The notes under the pieces are model-generated. The model was not told the origin of the DNA. It worked only from the letters and a program-made list of their open reading frames with translations, and searched no databases. From Vibrio nereis NBRC 15637 (GTDB lineage: Bacteria > Pseudomonadota > Gammaproteobacteria > Enterobacterales > Vibrionaceae), in contig NZ_BCUD01000001.1 in assembly GCF_001591105.1 (NCBI RefSeq), positions 582,188-646,187 of the forward strand: a DNA stretch of 64,000 nt, given 5' to 3'. Positions within the stretch are counted from its first letter, which is position 1, and each line of letters begins with the position of its first letter. The position numbers and the translations under genes are program-made. Of the stretch, positions 53,386-63,900 are shown in pieces.

Positions 53386-54414
53386 ATGGCAAATAAACTA
53401 ACACTCCTTGCTTCAGTTGTAGCGGCATCTACTGCTTTTATGGCTACCAGTGCTTCAGCTGCAGACAGCACACTTGATAAAGTCACAAAACAAGGTTTCG
53501 TTACTTGTGGTGTGAGTACGGGTCTACCAGGTTTCTCTAACCCTAATTCAAAAGGTGAGTGGGAAGGCATTGATGTAGAGTTCTGCCAAGCGATAGCCGC
53601 AGGCGTTCTTGGCGATAAAACCAAAGTTAAATATGTACCACTAACAGCAAAAGAACGTTTTACCGCCCTTCAATCTGGTGAAATCGACATCCTATCTCGC
53701 AATACAACATGGACACTACACCGCGATACGGCTCTCGGCCTAAACTTTGTCGGTGTTAACTACTACGATGGTCAAGGCTTTATGGTTAAGAAAGAACTTG
53801 GCTTAACCAGTGCTAAAGAGCTAGATGGCGCTTCTGTTTGCGTGCAATCCGGTACAACAACAGAGCTGAACTTAGCTGACTACTTCCGCAACAATGGTAT
53901 GTCTTACAAGCCAGTTGTCTTTGATACTGCGGCTCAAACATCCAAAGGTTTTGATGCGGGCCGATGCGATGCGCTTACGACGGACCAATCTGGTCTTTAT
54001 GCGCTACGTCTAAATCTTCAAAACCCTGATGCTGCTCAAGTCTTACCAGAAATCATTTCGAAAGAACCTCTTGGTCCGGTAGTTCGTCAAGGTGACGATC
54101 AATGGTTCAATATCGCTAAGTGGACACTTTCTGCAATGGTGAACGCAGAAGAATATGGCCTGAACTCTAAAAACGCAGACAAGATGCTGAAGTCTACCGA
54201 TCCAAACATCAAGCGTATTCTTGGCGTTGATGGCCCTAAGGGTAAAGGCCTAGGCATTCGTGATGATTGGGGTTACCAAGTGATTAAACAAGTGGGTAAC
54301 TATGGTGAGAGCTTTGAACGCACTGTAGGTACTGGATCACCACTAAAAATTTCTCGTGGTGTCAACGCGTTATGGAATGCAGGCGGCTTTATGTACGCTC
54401 CACCAATCCGTTAA
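53386..54414 (+). CDS. aapJ: General L-amino-acid ABC transporter substrate-binding protein (AapJ-like)
   Basis: 342 residues from MANKLTLLASVVAASTAF (signal peptide, cleavage near ASA-ADS), with AGGAAGGA 5 bases upstream. SBP_bac_3 fold: VTCGVSTGLPGFSNPNSKGE, GIDVEFCQAIAAGVLGD, ERFTALQSGEIDILSRNTTW and GRCDALTTDQSGLYALR. It binds amino acids in the periplasm for the AapQMP permease. It is followed by an intrinsic terminator inside the operon, which should make the binding protein more abundant than the permease. Confidence 0.94.
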   Translation: MANKLTLLASVVAASTAFMATSASAADSTLDKVTKQGFVTCGVSTGLPGFSNPNSKGEWEGIDVEFCQAIAAGVLGDKTKVKYVPLTAKERFTALQSGEIDILSRNTTWTLHRDTALGLNFVGVNYYDGQGFMVKKELGLTSAKELDGASVCVQSGTTTELNLADYFRNNGMSYKPVVFDTAAQTSKGFDAGRCDALTTDQSGLYALRLNLQNPDAAQVLPEIISKEPLGPVVRQGDDQWFNIAKWTLSAMVNAEEYGLNSKNADKMLKSTDPNIKRILGVDGPKGKGLGIRDDWGYQVIKQVGNYGESFERTVGTGSPLKISRGVNALWNAGGFMYAPPIR

Positions 54415-54432
54415 TGAATACATAACAACAAA

Positions 54433-54459
54433 ATGGGCGGTTTTAAGCCGCCCTTTTTT
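54433..54459 (+). terminator. Intra-operon terminator between aapJ and aapQ
   Basis: GGGCGG/CCGCCC stem with a 7-base loop, then T6. Readthrough would set the permease-to-binding-protein ratio. Confidence 0.85.
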
Positions 54460-54484
54460 AAATTGGATTTGAGGTTATAGCTGT

Positions 54485-55690
54485 ATGAAACCTACTGATA
54501 CTGCTGCGTCGAAGCCGAAGAACGGATCAACTTCTAACGCTAGCCTTATTTACAATCCCACCTTTCGTTCAGTCGTATTTCAAATTATTGCGATACTTGC
54601 GCTGATTTTTTTCTTTTACACAATAGTCAACAATGCACTAACTAACTTAGAAGCTCGTGGCATCGCGACGGGTTTTGGTTTCCTCACTCAAGAAGCTGGC
54701 TTTGGGATTGGCCTAACGCTGATTGAATATAATGAAACCTATTCATATGGACGGACATTCATTGTCGGCCTGCTTAATACTGCTTTAGTTTCTGTTCTTG
54801 GTATTATTTTGGCGACCATCATTGGGTTTGTAATGGGCATTGCACGTTTGTCATCCAACTGGTTGGTGAGTCGTTTTGCGGCCGTTTACATTGAAACTTT
54901 CCGAAACATTCCTCTGTTACTACAAATTTTCTTTTGGTACTTCGCGGTATTACAAGCGCTCCCTTCAGCACGGCAAAGTTTAAGCCTTGGCGAAGCCATC
55001 TTTCTGAACGTACGTGGATTATACTTCCCTGCACCTGTCTTTGAACAAGGCTCTTCGGTCGTGATCGCTGCTTTTGTCATCGGCATTGTCGCGATATTTT
55101 TCATCAACATATGGGCAAACAACAAGCAAAAACTCACCGGACAACAAACACCGATGGGCCGCATCGCTCTAGGGCTGATTGTAGTTCTACCAACAATTAT
55201 CTACTTCATCATGGGTTCGCCTATTTCGGCAGAGTACCCTGCACTGAAAGGGTTTAACTTCAAAGGTGGTATCAGCATTATTCCAGAGCTTGCTGCACTG
55301 CTGCTTGCTCTGAGTATCTATACGGCATCATTTATCGCAGAAATTGTTCGTTCAGGCATTAACGCGGTTAGCCACGGTCAAACTGAAGCCGCCATGTCGT
55401 TGGGATTACCTAGAAGCCGAACTTTGAAGCTGGTGATTATCCCTCAGGCGTTACGTATCATCATTCCTCCACTCACCAGTCAATATTTAAACTTAACCAA
55501 GAACTCTTCATTGGCGATGGCGATTGGCTACCCTGACTTAGTTTCTGTATTTGCAGGAACAACATTGAATCAAACGGGACAAGCGATTGAAATTATCGCA
55601 ATGACAATGGGGGTTTATTTAACTCTGAGTTTGATTACATCGGGGTTGATGAATATTTACAACCGCAAAGTAGCCCTAGTGGAGAGATAG
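54485..55690 (+). CDS. aapQ: Amino-acid ABC transporter permease AapQ
   Basis: 401 residues, about eight transmembrane helices. HisM/GlnP-type region with RTFIVGLLNTALVSVLG, IETFRNIPLLLQIFFW and the EAA loop EAAMSLGLPRSRTLKLVIIPQ near the C-terminus. It forms the membrane channel with AapM. It is one base from aapM. Length and the large central periplasmic/extra-helix insertion are typical of AapQ. Confidence 0.94.
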   Translation: MKPTDTAASKPKNGSTSNASLIYNPTFRSVVFQIIAILALIFFFYTIVNNALTNLEARGIATGFGFLTQEAGFGIGLTLIEYNETYSYGRTFIVGLLNTALVSVLGIILATIIGFVMGIARLSSNWLVSRFAAVYIETFRNIPLLLQIFFWYFAVLQALPSARQSLSLGEAIFLNVRGLYFPAPVFEQGSSVVIAAFVIGIVAIFFINIWANNKQKLTGQQTPMGRIALGLIVVLPTIIYFIMGSPISAEYPALKGFNFKGGISIIPELAALLLALSIYTASFIAEIVRSGINAVSHGQTEAAMSLGLPRSRTLKLVIIPQALRIIIPPLTSQYLNLTKNSSLAMAIGYPDLVSVFAGTTLNQTGQAIEIIAMTMGVYLTLSLITSGLMNIYNRKVALVER

Positions 55691-55691
55691 C

Positions 55692-56789
55692 ATGAAAGAA
55701 CATCAATTTCAGCCAGATCTACCACCACCGTCAAATACAATCGGTGTCGTAGGTTGGCTACGTAAAAACTTATTTAATGGGCCGGCAAACTCGATACTAA
55801 CCGTCATTATCGCGTACTTTGCACTTACCGGACTTTGGGCTGTGCTGGATTGGGCGATTATTAAAGCAGATTGGGTGGGTACAACACGGGATGCCTGCTC
55901 TCGTGATGGAGCATGCTGGGTGTTCATCAGTGTACGTTGGGAACAGTTCATGTATGGATTTTATCCGCAAGAAGAGCTGTGGCGTCCGAGATTATTTTAT
56001 ATTTCTCTAGCGATTCTGACCGCACTGTTAGCCTATGAGAAAACGCCAAAACGCACTTGGATTTGGCTCTTCTTTGTGAACGTGTACCCATTCATTATTG
56101 CAGCCCTACTTTACGGTGGCGTATTTGGTCTAGAGGTTGTTGATACTCATAAGTGGGGAGGCTTACTCGTCACACTGATTATCGCAATCGTCGGGATTGT
56201 AGTGTCACTCCCCATCGGTGTCGCACTAGCGTTGGGGAGACGCTCTGATATGCCGATTATCAGGAGCATCTGTACCGTTTACATCGAAGTATGGCGTGGG
56301 GTTCCCCTGATCACTGTCTTGTTTATGGCCTCAGTCATGCTTCCGCTATTCCTTGCTGAAGGCTCAGAAACAGACAAACTCATCCGTGCGCTTATCGGTG
56401 TGGTGATGTTTAGTGCCGCATACATGGCTGAAGTAGTCCGTGGTGGTTTACAAGCTATACCCAAAGGTCAGTATGAAGCAGCCGACGCACTTGGATTAAG
56501 TTATTGGAAAAAAATGGGACTGGTTGTTTTACCTCAGGCTCTTAAAATCACTATTCCTTCCATTGTGAATACCTTTATTGGGTTATTTAAAGACACCAGT
56601 CTAGTACTTATCATTGGTATGTTTGATGTATTAGGCATTGGTCAAGCTGCAAACACTGACCCTGAATGGCTAGGGTTTGCGACTGAAAGTTACATATTTG
56701 TCGCGTTAGTGTTCTGGGTATTTTGTTTCGGTATGTCGAGATATTCGATTTGGCTAGAAAACAAACTGCACACCGGTCACAAACGATAA
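55692..56789 (+). CDS. aapM: Amino-acid ABC transporter permease AapM
   Basis: 365 residues, about eight transmembrane helices. HisM-type region with YIEVWRGVPLITVLFMASVM and EAA loop YEAADALGLSYWKKMGLVVL. The partner of AapQ in the inner membrane. The ATG follows the aapQ stop by 1 base, and aapP begins 21 bases downstream. Confidence 0.94.
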   Translation: MKEHQFQPDLPPPSNTIGVVGWLRKNLFNGPANSILTVIIAYFALTGLWAVLDWAIIKADWVGTTRDACSRDGACWVFISVRWEQFMYGFYPQEELWRPRLFYISLAILTALLAYEKTPKRTWIWLFFVNVYPFIIAALLYGGVFGLEVVDTHKWGGLLVTLIIAIVGIVVSLPIGVALALGRRSDMPIIRSICTVYIEVWRGVPLITVLFMASVMLPLFLAEGSETDKLIRALIGVVMFSAAYMAEVVRGGLQAIPKGQYEAADALGLSYWKKMGLVVLPQALKITIPSIVNTFIGLFKDTSLVLIIGMFDVLGIGQAANTDPEWLGFATESYIFVALVFWVFCFGMSRYSIWLENKLHTGHKR

Positions 56790-56810
56790 TCATAAATTCA
56801 AGGACGTATT

Positions 56811-57560
56811 ATGACGCAACAACAAGATCACATGATCCAAATTAAAGATATGAACAAATGGTACGGAGAGTTCCACGTACTTAAGAACATCAACCTAGAC
56901 GTCAAAAAAGGCGAGAAGATTGTCATTTGTGGCCCTTCTGGATCCGGTAAATCGACCATGATTCGCTGTATTAATAGGCTAGAAGAGCACCAAAAAGGGA
57001 GTATCTTTGTTTCTGGCAACGAACTTACGGAAGATTTGAAGAATATCGAAGCAGTGCGAAAAGAAGTCGGTATGTGTTTTCAGCATTTTAACCTCTTCCC
57101 ACATCTTACTGTGCTGGAAAACTGTACTTTGGCGCCAATTTGGGTGAAGAAAATGCCAAAAGACAAAGCCGAAGAAGTGGCTATGAAATACCTCGAGCGC
57201 GTAAAGATTCCGGACCAAGCAGAGAAGTACCCAGGTCAACTATCAGGTGGCCAGCAGCAGCGTGTAGCGATAGCCCGCTCTTTGTGCATGAACCCACAAG
57301 TGATGTTGTTTGACGAACCGACATCAGCCCTCGATCCTGAGATGGTACGCGAGGTATTAGACGTAATGGTTGAGCTAGCAGATGAAGGCATGACCATGCT
57401 TTGTGTTACACACGAAATGGGATTTGCCAAAGAAGTTGCCGACCGCGTTATTTTTATGGATGCAGGAGAAATCATAGAAGAGAACAACCCTGTCGACTTC
57501 TTTGAAAACCCTCAGTCTGACCGCACGCAGAATTTCTTATCTCAAATACTTAGCCACTAA
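56811..57560 (+). CDS. aapP: Amino-acid ABC transporter ATP-binding protein AapP
   Basis: 249 residues with Walker [18 protein letters not shown] loop [16 protein letters not shown], signature [15 protein letters not shown], Walker [16 protein letters not shown] and switch His in [14 protein letters not shown]. Polar amino-acid uptake ATPase (HisP/GlnQ family). It hydrolyses ATP to drive uptake through AapQM. Last gene of the operon, with a hairpin terminator downstream. Confidence 0.96.
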   Translation: MTQQQDHMIQIKDMNKWYGEFHVLKNINLDVKKGEKIVICGPSGSGKSTMIRCINRLEEHQKGSIFVSGNELTEDLKNIEAVRKEVGMCFQHFNLFPHLTVLENCTLAPIWVKKMPKDKAEEVAMKYLERVKIPDQAEKYPGQLSGGQQQRVAIARSLCMNPQVMLFDEPTSALDPEMVREVLDVMVELADEGMTMLCVTHEMGFAKEVADRVIFMDAGEIIEENNPVDFFENPQSDRTQNFLSQILSH

Positions 57561-57582
57561 TAAACTCACTAAACGGTTCTGA

Positions 57583-57607
57583 AAGGCGGCTTAGGTCGCC
57601 TTCTTTA
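57583..57607 (+). terminator. aap operon terminator
   Basis: AAGGCG/CGCCTT stem with partial inner pairing (GGCTTAGGTC region), then a T-rich run TTCTTTATTT. Confidence 0.7.
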
Positions 57608-57756
57608 TTTGTGTTATATTGTGTTACATCTTTCAACATACTTAAGATTCTAATTCTATTATTATTTTATTTACTGCAAAACGTTAGGGGGCTTGATCTT
57701 TTGATCACTGAACCTCATAAATGTAGTTATAAACATAAACCCTTACGAGGAAGATC

Positions 57757-58425
57757 ATGAATAGTCCTATGTTTACCCGCTCAACAAGTACACCGAATGT
57801 ACTTGAGATAAACAAAACGCTTAAAAATACGTATTTCCTATTGTCTATGACGCTAGTAACCAGTGCTATTGCTGCTGTTGCTACCATGGCAATGGGGATT
57901 TCTCCGATTATGGCCCTAGTTATGCAGCTAGCCGCTATTGGTATTCTGTTTTTTGCTCTACCTCGCAGCATTAACTCATCTATGGGCATTGTTTGGACGT
58001 TTGTCTTCACGACTCTGATGGGTGGTGCGCTAGGTCCAATGCTAAACTACTACGCATCCATCCCAAGCGGTCCATCCATTATCGCGCAAGCTCTTGGCTT
58101 AACGGGTATGGTGTTCCTAGGTCTGTCTGCTTACACAATCAGCAGCAAGAAAGACTTTTCTTTCATGCGTAATTTCCTGATTGCTGGTCTAATCATTGTT
58201 ATCGTTGCCGCTATCATTAACATTTTTGTTGGCTCAACAGTAGCTCAGTTGGCTATCAGTAGTATCTCTGCACTTGTGTTCTCTGGTTTCATTTTGTATG
58301 ACACAAGCCGTATCGTTCGCGGTGAAGAGACTAACTATGTTAGCGCAACAATCTCTATGTACCTGAACATCCTTAACCTGTTCACTAGCCTACTCAGCAT
58401 CCTAGGCATTATGAACGACGACTAA
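57757..58425 (+). CDS. yccA: YccA, BAX inhibitor-1 family membrane protein
   Basis: 222 residues, seven transmembrane helices. Bax1-I signature: GGALGPMLNYYAS, SGFILYDTSRIVRGEETNYV and LNILNLFTSLLSILGI. YccA modulates the FtsH protease in E. coli and is a substrate of it. It starts an E. coli-like yccA-tusE-yccX-rlmI order. AGGAAG lies before the ATG. Confidence 0.92.
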   Translation: MNSPMFTRSTSTPNVLEINKTLKNTYFLLSMTLVTSAIAAVATMAMGISPIMALVMQLAAIGILFFALPRSINSSMGIVWTFVFTTLMGGALGPMLNYYASIPSGPSIIAQALGLTGMVFLGLSAYTISSKKDFSFMRNFLIAGLIIVIVAAIINIFVGSTVAQLAISSISALVFSGFILYDTSRIVRGEETNYVSATISMYLNILNLFTSLLSILGIMNDD

Positions 58426-58447
58426 TCTGTTCAGAAACTGGTTAAAC

Positions 58448-58480
58448 AAAGCCCGAAAGCTACCGCTTTCGGGCTTTTTC
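58448..58480 (+). terminator. yccA terminator
   Basis: AAAGCCCGAAAGC/GCTTTCGGGCTTT, a 13-bp stem with a TACC loop, then T5. Confidence 0.95.
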
Positions 58481-58553
58481 TTTTCTGTCATATTGTGATT
58501 TTACTTATAGCTGCGCTACCCTATTCAATATCAGTGATTTAAAGGTAATACAG

Positions 58554-58883
58554 ATGTTCGAATATAACGGCAAACAAATTGAAACTGATGCTCAGGGCTA
58601 CCTGTTGGACCACACTCAGTGGGAGGAAGGGATGATTTCCGTTCTTGCTGAGCAAGAAGGTATTGAATTAACGGATGCCCACCTAGAAGTGATTCATTTT
58701 GTGCGTGATTTCTATGAAGAATTTAACACTTCTCCTGCCGTGAGAATGTTGGTGAAAGCGATGGAAAAAGCACACGGTCCAGAAAAAGGAAATAGCAAAT
58801 ACCTGTTTAAGCTGTTCAAGCAAGGTCCTGCTAAGCAAGCGACAAAATTAGCCGGGCTGCCAAAACCAGCTAAGTGCTTGTAA
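58554..58883 (+). CDS. tusE: Sulfurtransferase TusE
   Basis: 109 residues of the DsrC/TusE family: the C-terminal cysteine arm ends in KPAKCL (Cys108), with the core [17 protein letters not shown] and [19 protein letters not shown]. It receives sulfur from the TusBCD complex and passes it to MnmA for 2-thiouridine in tRNA. Convergent with yccX, leaving 8 bases between stops. Confidence 0.95.
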   Translation: MFEYNGKQIETDAQGYLLDHTQWEEGMISVLAEQEGIELTDAHLEVIHFVRDFYEEFNTSPAVRMLVKAMEKAHGPEKGNSKYLFKLFKQGPAKQATKLAGLPKPAKCL

Positions 58884-58891
58884 TCTTATTA

Positions 58892-59164
58892 TTATAGAAT
58901 TTTAAACCCTTTAAACGGTTTGTATGACATTGGCTCCGAAACGACTGAATCCACAGTTGCTGTTTTGGGGCCTTCTTCTAACCACTCTGCCATCTCTTTA
59001 ATTTTGTCTTCACTTCCGCAAACGACGACTTCAACTTCACCACTCATTAGGTTTTTGGCATATCCGGTTAAACCAAGTTTAAGACCTTGATGTGAGGTGT
59101 GATACCGAAACCCGACCCCCTGTACCATTCCAAACACTGTAAATTTCTCGCATCTTTGCAACAT
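58892..59164 (-). CDS. yccX: Acylphosphatase
   Basis: 90 residues from [20 protein letters not shown], with GAGGTG 6 bases before the ATG. Longer in-frame extensions are not supported. Active-site Arg in [10 protein letters not shown] and Asn in [13 protein letters not shown]. It hydrolyses carboxyl-phosphate bonds of acylphosphates. Encoded in the tusE-yccX-rlmI order of E. coli. Confidence 0.94.
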   Translation of the reverse strand: MLQRCEKFTVFGMVQGVGFRYHTSHQGLKLGLTGYAKNLMSGEVEVVVCGSEDKIKEMAEWLEEGPKTATVDSVVSEPMSYKPFKGFKIL

Positions 59165-59632
59165 TACTGACACCTCACGTACTAGTGGTGATACATTCAA
59201 TCCGTTTAACCAAGGAACTAATAATAAGCACCGGACACAGAGCATTATAAAGAAATGCCATTTCTCTGAATTGACAAATATCTCACACACTTAAAAATTA
59301 AAGAAAAGTTCTTACTGCTTATTGGTCGCACTTTCATACACATAACAATCATAGCAGTTGCATCATTTCTCATAGCTATGAGCCTCTAATTCATCTGACG
59401 TATATTTTCATTGTCATATTAAGAGTTCCCAGGCCACTTCGCTTAAACTTAGATAGCAGTCTGTCAAGCTGTCAAGACGAAGGAGTGACAGCGTAACAAG
59501 AATAGAGATGTTAATTGTCTAGAGAGTTTCTGATCAGCTAAAGAGCTAGCATCGTGTGGTGCTTTTATTTGATTTTCAAAACGACTTCCCCGACAATACC
59601 CACCCTTTCCAAACAATCAATCGAGTAAATCA
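59165..59632. other. 468-bp divergent region between yccX and rlmI
   Basis: It contains the promoters of both genes, a near-matS site (59485-59497) and a 14-bp perfect palindrome CTCATAGCTATGAG (59369-59382), which is not rare for chance. No gene was supported. Confidence 0.6.
59485..59497 (+). promoter_or_regulatory. matS: matS-like site upstream of rlmI
   Basis: GTGACAGCGTAAC is identical to the near-site at 14542 and has one mismatch to matS. Confidence 0.42.
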
Positions 59633-60826
59633 ATGACTCCAGCTATCTATCTTGTAAAAGGTCGTGAAAAATCCCTTCGCCGCAAACACCCATGGGTGTT
59701 CTCACGTGGCATTAGTAAAGTAGAAGGAGAACCGGCTCTTGGTGAAACAGTAGATATATTTACTCATGATGGAAAATGGCTAGCTAAAGCCGCCTACTCT
59801 CCTAATTCTCAAATCCGAGCTCGCGTTTGGTCGTTTAATAAAGAAGACATCAACAAAGCCTTTTTTGTTAAACGAATTCAAAATGCACAGCTACTCCGTG
59901 AGGATATTATTGAACGTGATGGCTTAACGGGTTACCGCCTAATTGCTGCAGAATCGGATGGTTTACCGGGTATCACTATTGATAAATACCAAGATTTTTT
60001 GGTTTGCCAACTGTTGAGTGCAGGCGCTGAGTTCCATAAGCAAACTTTGGTTGAAGCGCTGTTGGAAGTATTCCCTGAATGCAATATCTACGAGCGTTCT
60101 GATGTTGCCGTTCGTAAAAAAGAAGGCCTAGAAGAAACCATGGGTATTCTGCACGGAGAGGAACCACCAAAGTCTGTAGTAATTGAAGAAAACGGCGTGA
60201 AAATCAGCGTTGATATTGTTGGTGGCCATAAAACGGGTTTTTACCTAGACCAACGTGACAGCCGCCTTCAGTCTATGAAATACGTAAAAGACAAAGAAGT
60301 TCTAAACTGTTTCTCATACACAGGCGGATTCGGTCTATACGCTTTAAAAGGTGGTGCTAAACGTGTGATTAATGCGGATGTTTCTCAGCCAGCATTAGAT
60401 ACAGCGAAATTCAATGCTGAACTAAATGAGTTCGACATCTCCAAGAAGCGTGCAGTTTTCTTAAACGCCGACGTATTTAAGCTACTTCGTGAATACCGCG
60501 ATCAGGGTACAAAATTTGATGTAGTGATCATGGATCCGCCAAAGTTTGTATCAAGCAAAAACAATCTGACGTCAGGTGCAAACGGCTACAAAGATATCAA
60601 CATGCTAGCGATGCAAATTCTTAAGCCTGGTGGAACACTTTTGACCTACTCTTGTTCAGGATTGATGAGTGCGGATTTATTCCAGAAAGTGATTGCCGAT
60701 GCCGCTGTCGATTCAGGTCGTCAGGTGAAATTTATCGAGCGCTTCGAACAAGCCGCCGATCACCTAACAGACAGTGCATACCCAGAAGGATTCTATCTGA
60801 AAGGCTTTGCTTGTAAGGTATTGTAA
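59633..60826 (+). CDS. rlmI: 23S rRNA m5C1962 methyltransferase RlmI
   Basis: 397 residues. N-terminal PUA domain ([20 protein letters not shown]), EEHEA-like middle domain and Rossmann methyltransferase domain with [42 protein letters not shown] and the catalytic cysteine in [10 protein letters not shown]. It methylates C1962 of 23S rRNA. The ATG at 59633 has no strong ribosome-binding site. A bidirectional terminator follows. Confidence 0.94.
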   Translation: MTPAIYLVKGREKSLRRKHPWVFSRGISKVEGEPALGETVDIFTHDGKWLAKAAYSPNSQIRARVWSFNKEDINKAFFVKRIQNAQLLREDIIERDGLTGYRLIAAESDGLPGITIDKYQDFLVCQLLSAGAEFHKQTLVEALLEVFPECNIYERSDVAVRKKEGLEETMGILHGEEPPKSVVIEENGVKISVDIVGGHKTGFYLDQRDSRLQSMKYVKDKEVLNCFSYTGGFGLYALKGGAKRVINADVSQPALDTAKFNAELNEFDISKKRAVFLNADVFKLLREYRDQGTKFDVVIMDPPKFVSSKNNLTSGANGYKDINMLAMQILKPGGTLLTYSCSGLMSADLFQKVIADAAVDSGRQVKFIERFEQAADHLTDSAYPEGFYLKGFACKVL

Positions 60827-60869
60827 GCGCTTTAGATAGAAGTTACTGAACTCCTTAAGAATCAAAAAT

Positions 60870-60901
60870 AAAAAAACCGGGATTAAAAATCCCGGTTTTT
60901 T
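60870..60901. terminator. Bidirectional terminator between rlmI and the adhesin
   Basis: AACCGGGATT/AATCCCGGTT stem with a 3-base loop, A6 before and T6 after, serving both convergent genes. Confidence 0.95.
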
Positions 60902-60909
60902 GTTGGAAG

Positions 60910-63900
60910 TTAATCCTTAATAATAAAGATGTTATCTAAGTTATTGGTAATATCCGCAGCAGATAACCCGTCTAACTCAATGGTTACATGCTCATGCGCA
61001 CTGTTTTCTACCTTAATCGAAACACCACTCTCAGTGTCTTGTGCAGAGTCAGATATGTTATTGAGTATAGTAGTCACATCATCAGCCGTAGCGTCAGCAA
61101 ATAGATCACTTAGATCAATCTTATCACCTTCGGCAACATCAAAACCTTTGATACTATCAGTGCTTCCGTCCAAATCGCCATCTAACCACGTGAAGATATC
61201 TGCATCTTCACCGCCCGTTAGGATGTCGTTGCCAACACCGCCGATAAGCGTGTCACTTCCACCTTGGCCGTAAAGCACATCGTCGCCAGCACCACCATCA
61301 ACAATATCTCCAGAACCTCGATTATCACCTTCAACATCGAATATCTGATGATTTTCTTTTACAAAATCATAGATATCCAAATCAGTTGGCTCAGTGCCAT
61401 TCTTAAGTTCCAAGAATGTTTTAAGCCCGGCTAAACCTGAGCCATCTTCGAAGTCGGCAGGTTTATCTGGATTTCCATTTACTCCCCAAGGTAGGAAATC
61501 GGAATTGATGGTATCACCGAATAGTACATCATTACCTTCATTACCAAAGACTTGGTCGCTTCCCATGTTAGCGATCTCCTTGATAGTTTCACTACCTTGG
61601 AGAGCCGCTTCTAGCTCATCAGGCGTAGCCGCAATTTGTACGTCACCAACGTTAGCAAAAACATACTCAGTAATCGACTCCTCATCCAGGTAAGCATAAC
61701 TGCCATACCAACCCGATTCACCAACATGAGTAAGAACTAAGGTATAACTACCCGCTTTGAGCCCTTCAGAAGAAATGTCCTTCTTACCGCTCCCAGATAA
61801 CTGACCAGAATCTACACGAATGCCATTCGAATCAAACAGTTCCCAAGAAAAATCGCTCTTCCACATTTTAACTTCGAAGTTAAGGTCAGAACTATCCTTA
61901 CTAATTTCAAACTTAGAACTTTCCCATTTTGCATAGCCATGATCCGCTTTAAGGACTAAATCTCCACGACTAACGTATACATCTCCATTACCAGTGGTGT
62001 ACTCCTGACCTTCAAGGTTATAACGGTTGGAAAAACTGAAAACATCATAACTTGATTCCATGCCAGGCACTTTTTCAAGAGATACAACATTCGTATTGTC
62101 GAAAAATTTCAAGTAATCAGTTGAAATGTCGGACCCCATACCTATAGCAAGTACTTCAGAGTTATAGGTATTAGTAAGCTTGTCAAATTCTGCAAGAGCA
62201 TCGTCAACAGAGGAAGTATAGGGCTCTCCATCTGTTAAGAATAATGTCATGTTTTCATATCCGTTAGAAAGGATATCTCGACTTCCAAACCAATTATTTG
62301 CTTCAGAGAAACCAACATCATAATCAGTACCACCACCTACTGGCAGGTTACCTTCTATCTTATTTAAGAGTTCATAAAAACTAGAGGAGTTTTCTCTCAA
62401 ATCCATAACAGGGAAGCTAACATCAATATTATCGTCGAAGCCAATAAGAGATACGTTAACTACTCCATCATGTGATGCAAATGATGTTACAAGGTTCTTC
62501 AATGCTTGCTGCATCATATCCATACGCGTCATGTAAGTATTATCTGGGTTTAACTGAATATACCCCTGAGAATCTCTCACATAGTCGCCCATGCTTCCTG
62601 AAGTATCAACCACCAAGGCAATGTTATAATTAACGCCAGGTGTAACCGAATTTACATACCCCCCTATGTCACCCACAAGAACATCGTCACCGCTTCCGCC
62701 TTCGACTTTATTATCACCGTTAGGATCAACTGAGCTAACGAAAACACTTCCGGTCTGGGCCGTTGCTGTCTTCGGAACATCTACCCACTGCCCATCTTCA
62801 AATTCCTGAGCAGTCGCTGATACTGTGAATATCGGATTTATATCAACCGGTGATTCAACTTTAAGCGTCACTTCACCACTAGAGAAATCAGACACGTCAA
62901 CGCTCCAACTGCCATTCGGCAATTTAGAAGCATTGTGGATTTCAACCCCTTCAGGTACATCGCTAATAATGACTGAAACCAGTTGTTCACTACCATCGTC
63001 ATCGTGCAGGTTCACATCTATCGACAAGTCATAAATATTATGCGTCTTGACTAATTCACCATCTTCAACCGAATACTTCCCATCTTCAAAAACCACATAT
63101 TCAACGTCATAAAACTGGTGTGTATTATCATGATCTTTAGGTATTAATTGGAAGTCATAGCTAGATGCACTTCCCGAACCTTTGGTAAAGTTATAATCAG
63201 AAAGTTTACCTGGTACGTAAGCCGTATCAATACCTCCACTTCCATAGTACGCAGTTGTAGCATATTTATCTTGAGCTATTAGTACGTCATCCCCAAGACC
63301 TGCATAGAAGTCGACATTATTAGCAGAGTCACCTCCTATTAATATGTCGTTACCTGCAATAGTTCCACCAAAGTCGTCGCCATACAGTTGCTGCGTATTG
63401 GAAGCGCCACCGAAAATCACATCATTGCCTTCCGCACCAACTAGGCGTTCATCGGATGGTTGTTCAGTAGACAGAATGTAATCATCACCATTTAAGGAAG
63501 ATACATCGTAACTACCATCAGTCACTAGATAATCCATATCATTCGTCGGAGATGTTGAAGGTGTCAGTTTACTTAGGTTTTCTAACTGCTCTTCGATAAT
63601 GCTATCAGAGATATGTGACCCAGAGGCTTTAAGAGAAGCACTAACCGACAGACCATCAGTTATAGGCAATACATCAAATGTTAGAGTCTGGATTTCGCTA
63701 GATAGCTCACCATCACTTACTGAAAAATCAAACTGTACATAATTATCACCACTCTCGTTATGCGCGGGTTTGAACGTTAACTTACCAAGCTCTTGAGAAG
63801 TAATTGTTTGCCCAGCAATAACAGCTTGTCCCTCGAACTGTAAAATGCCGTTTTGAGGTAAGCTTTCTATGGTAACAGATACAAAATCGTCCCCTTCAGG

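Noticed and set aside
59369..59382. 14-bp perfect palindrome CTCATAGCTATGAG before rlmI
   Set aside because: Palindromes of this length are expected several times by chance in 64 kb.
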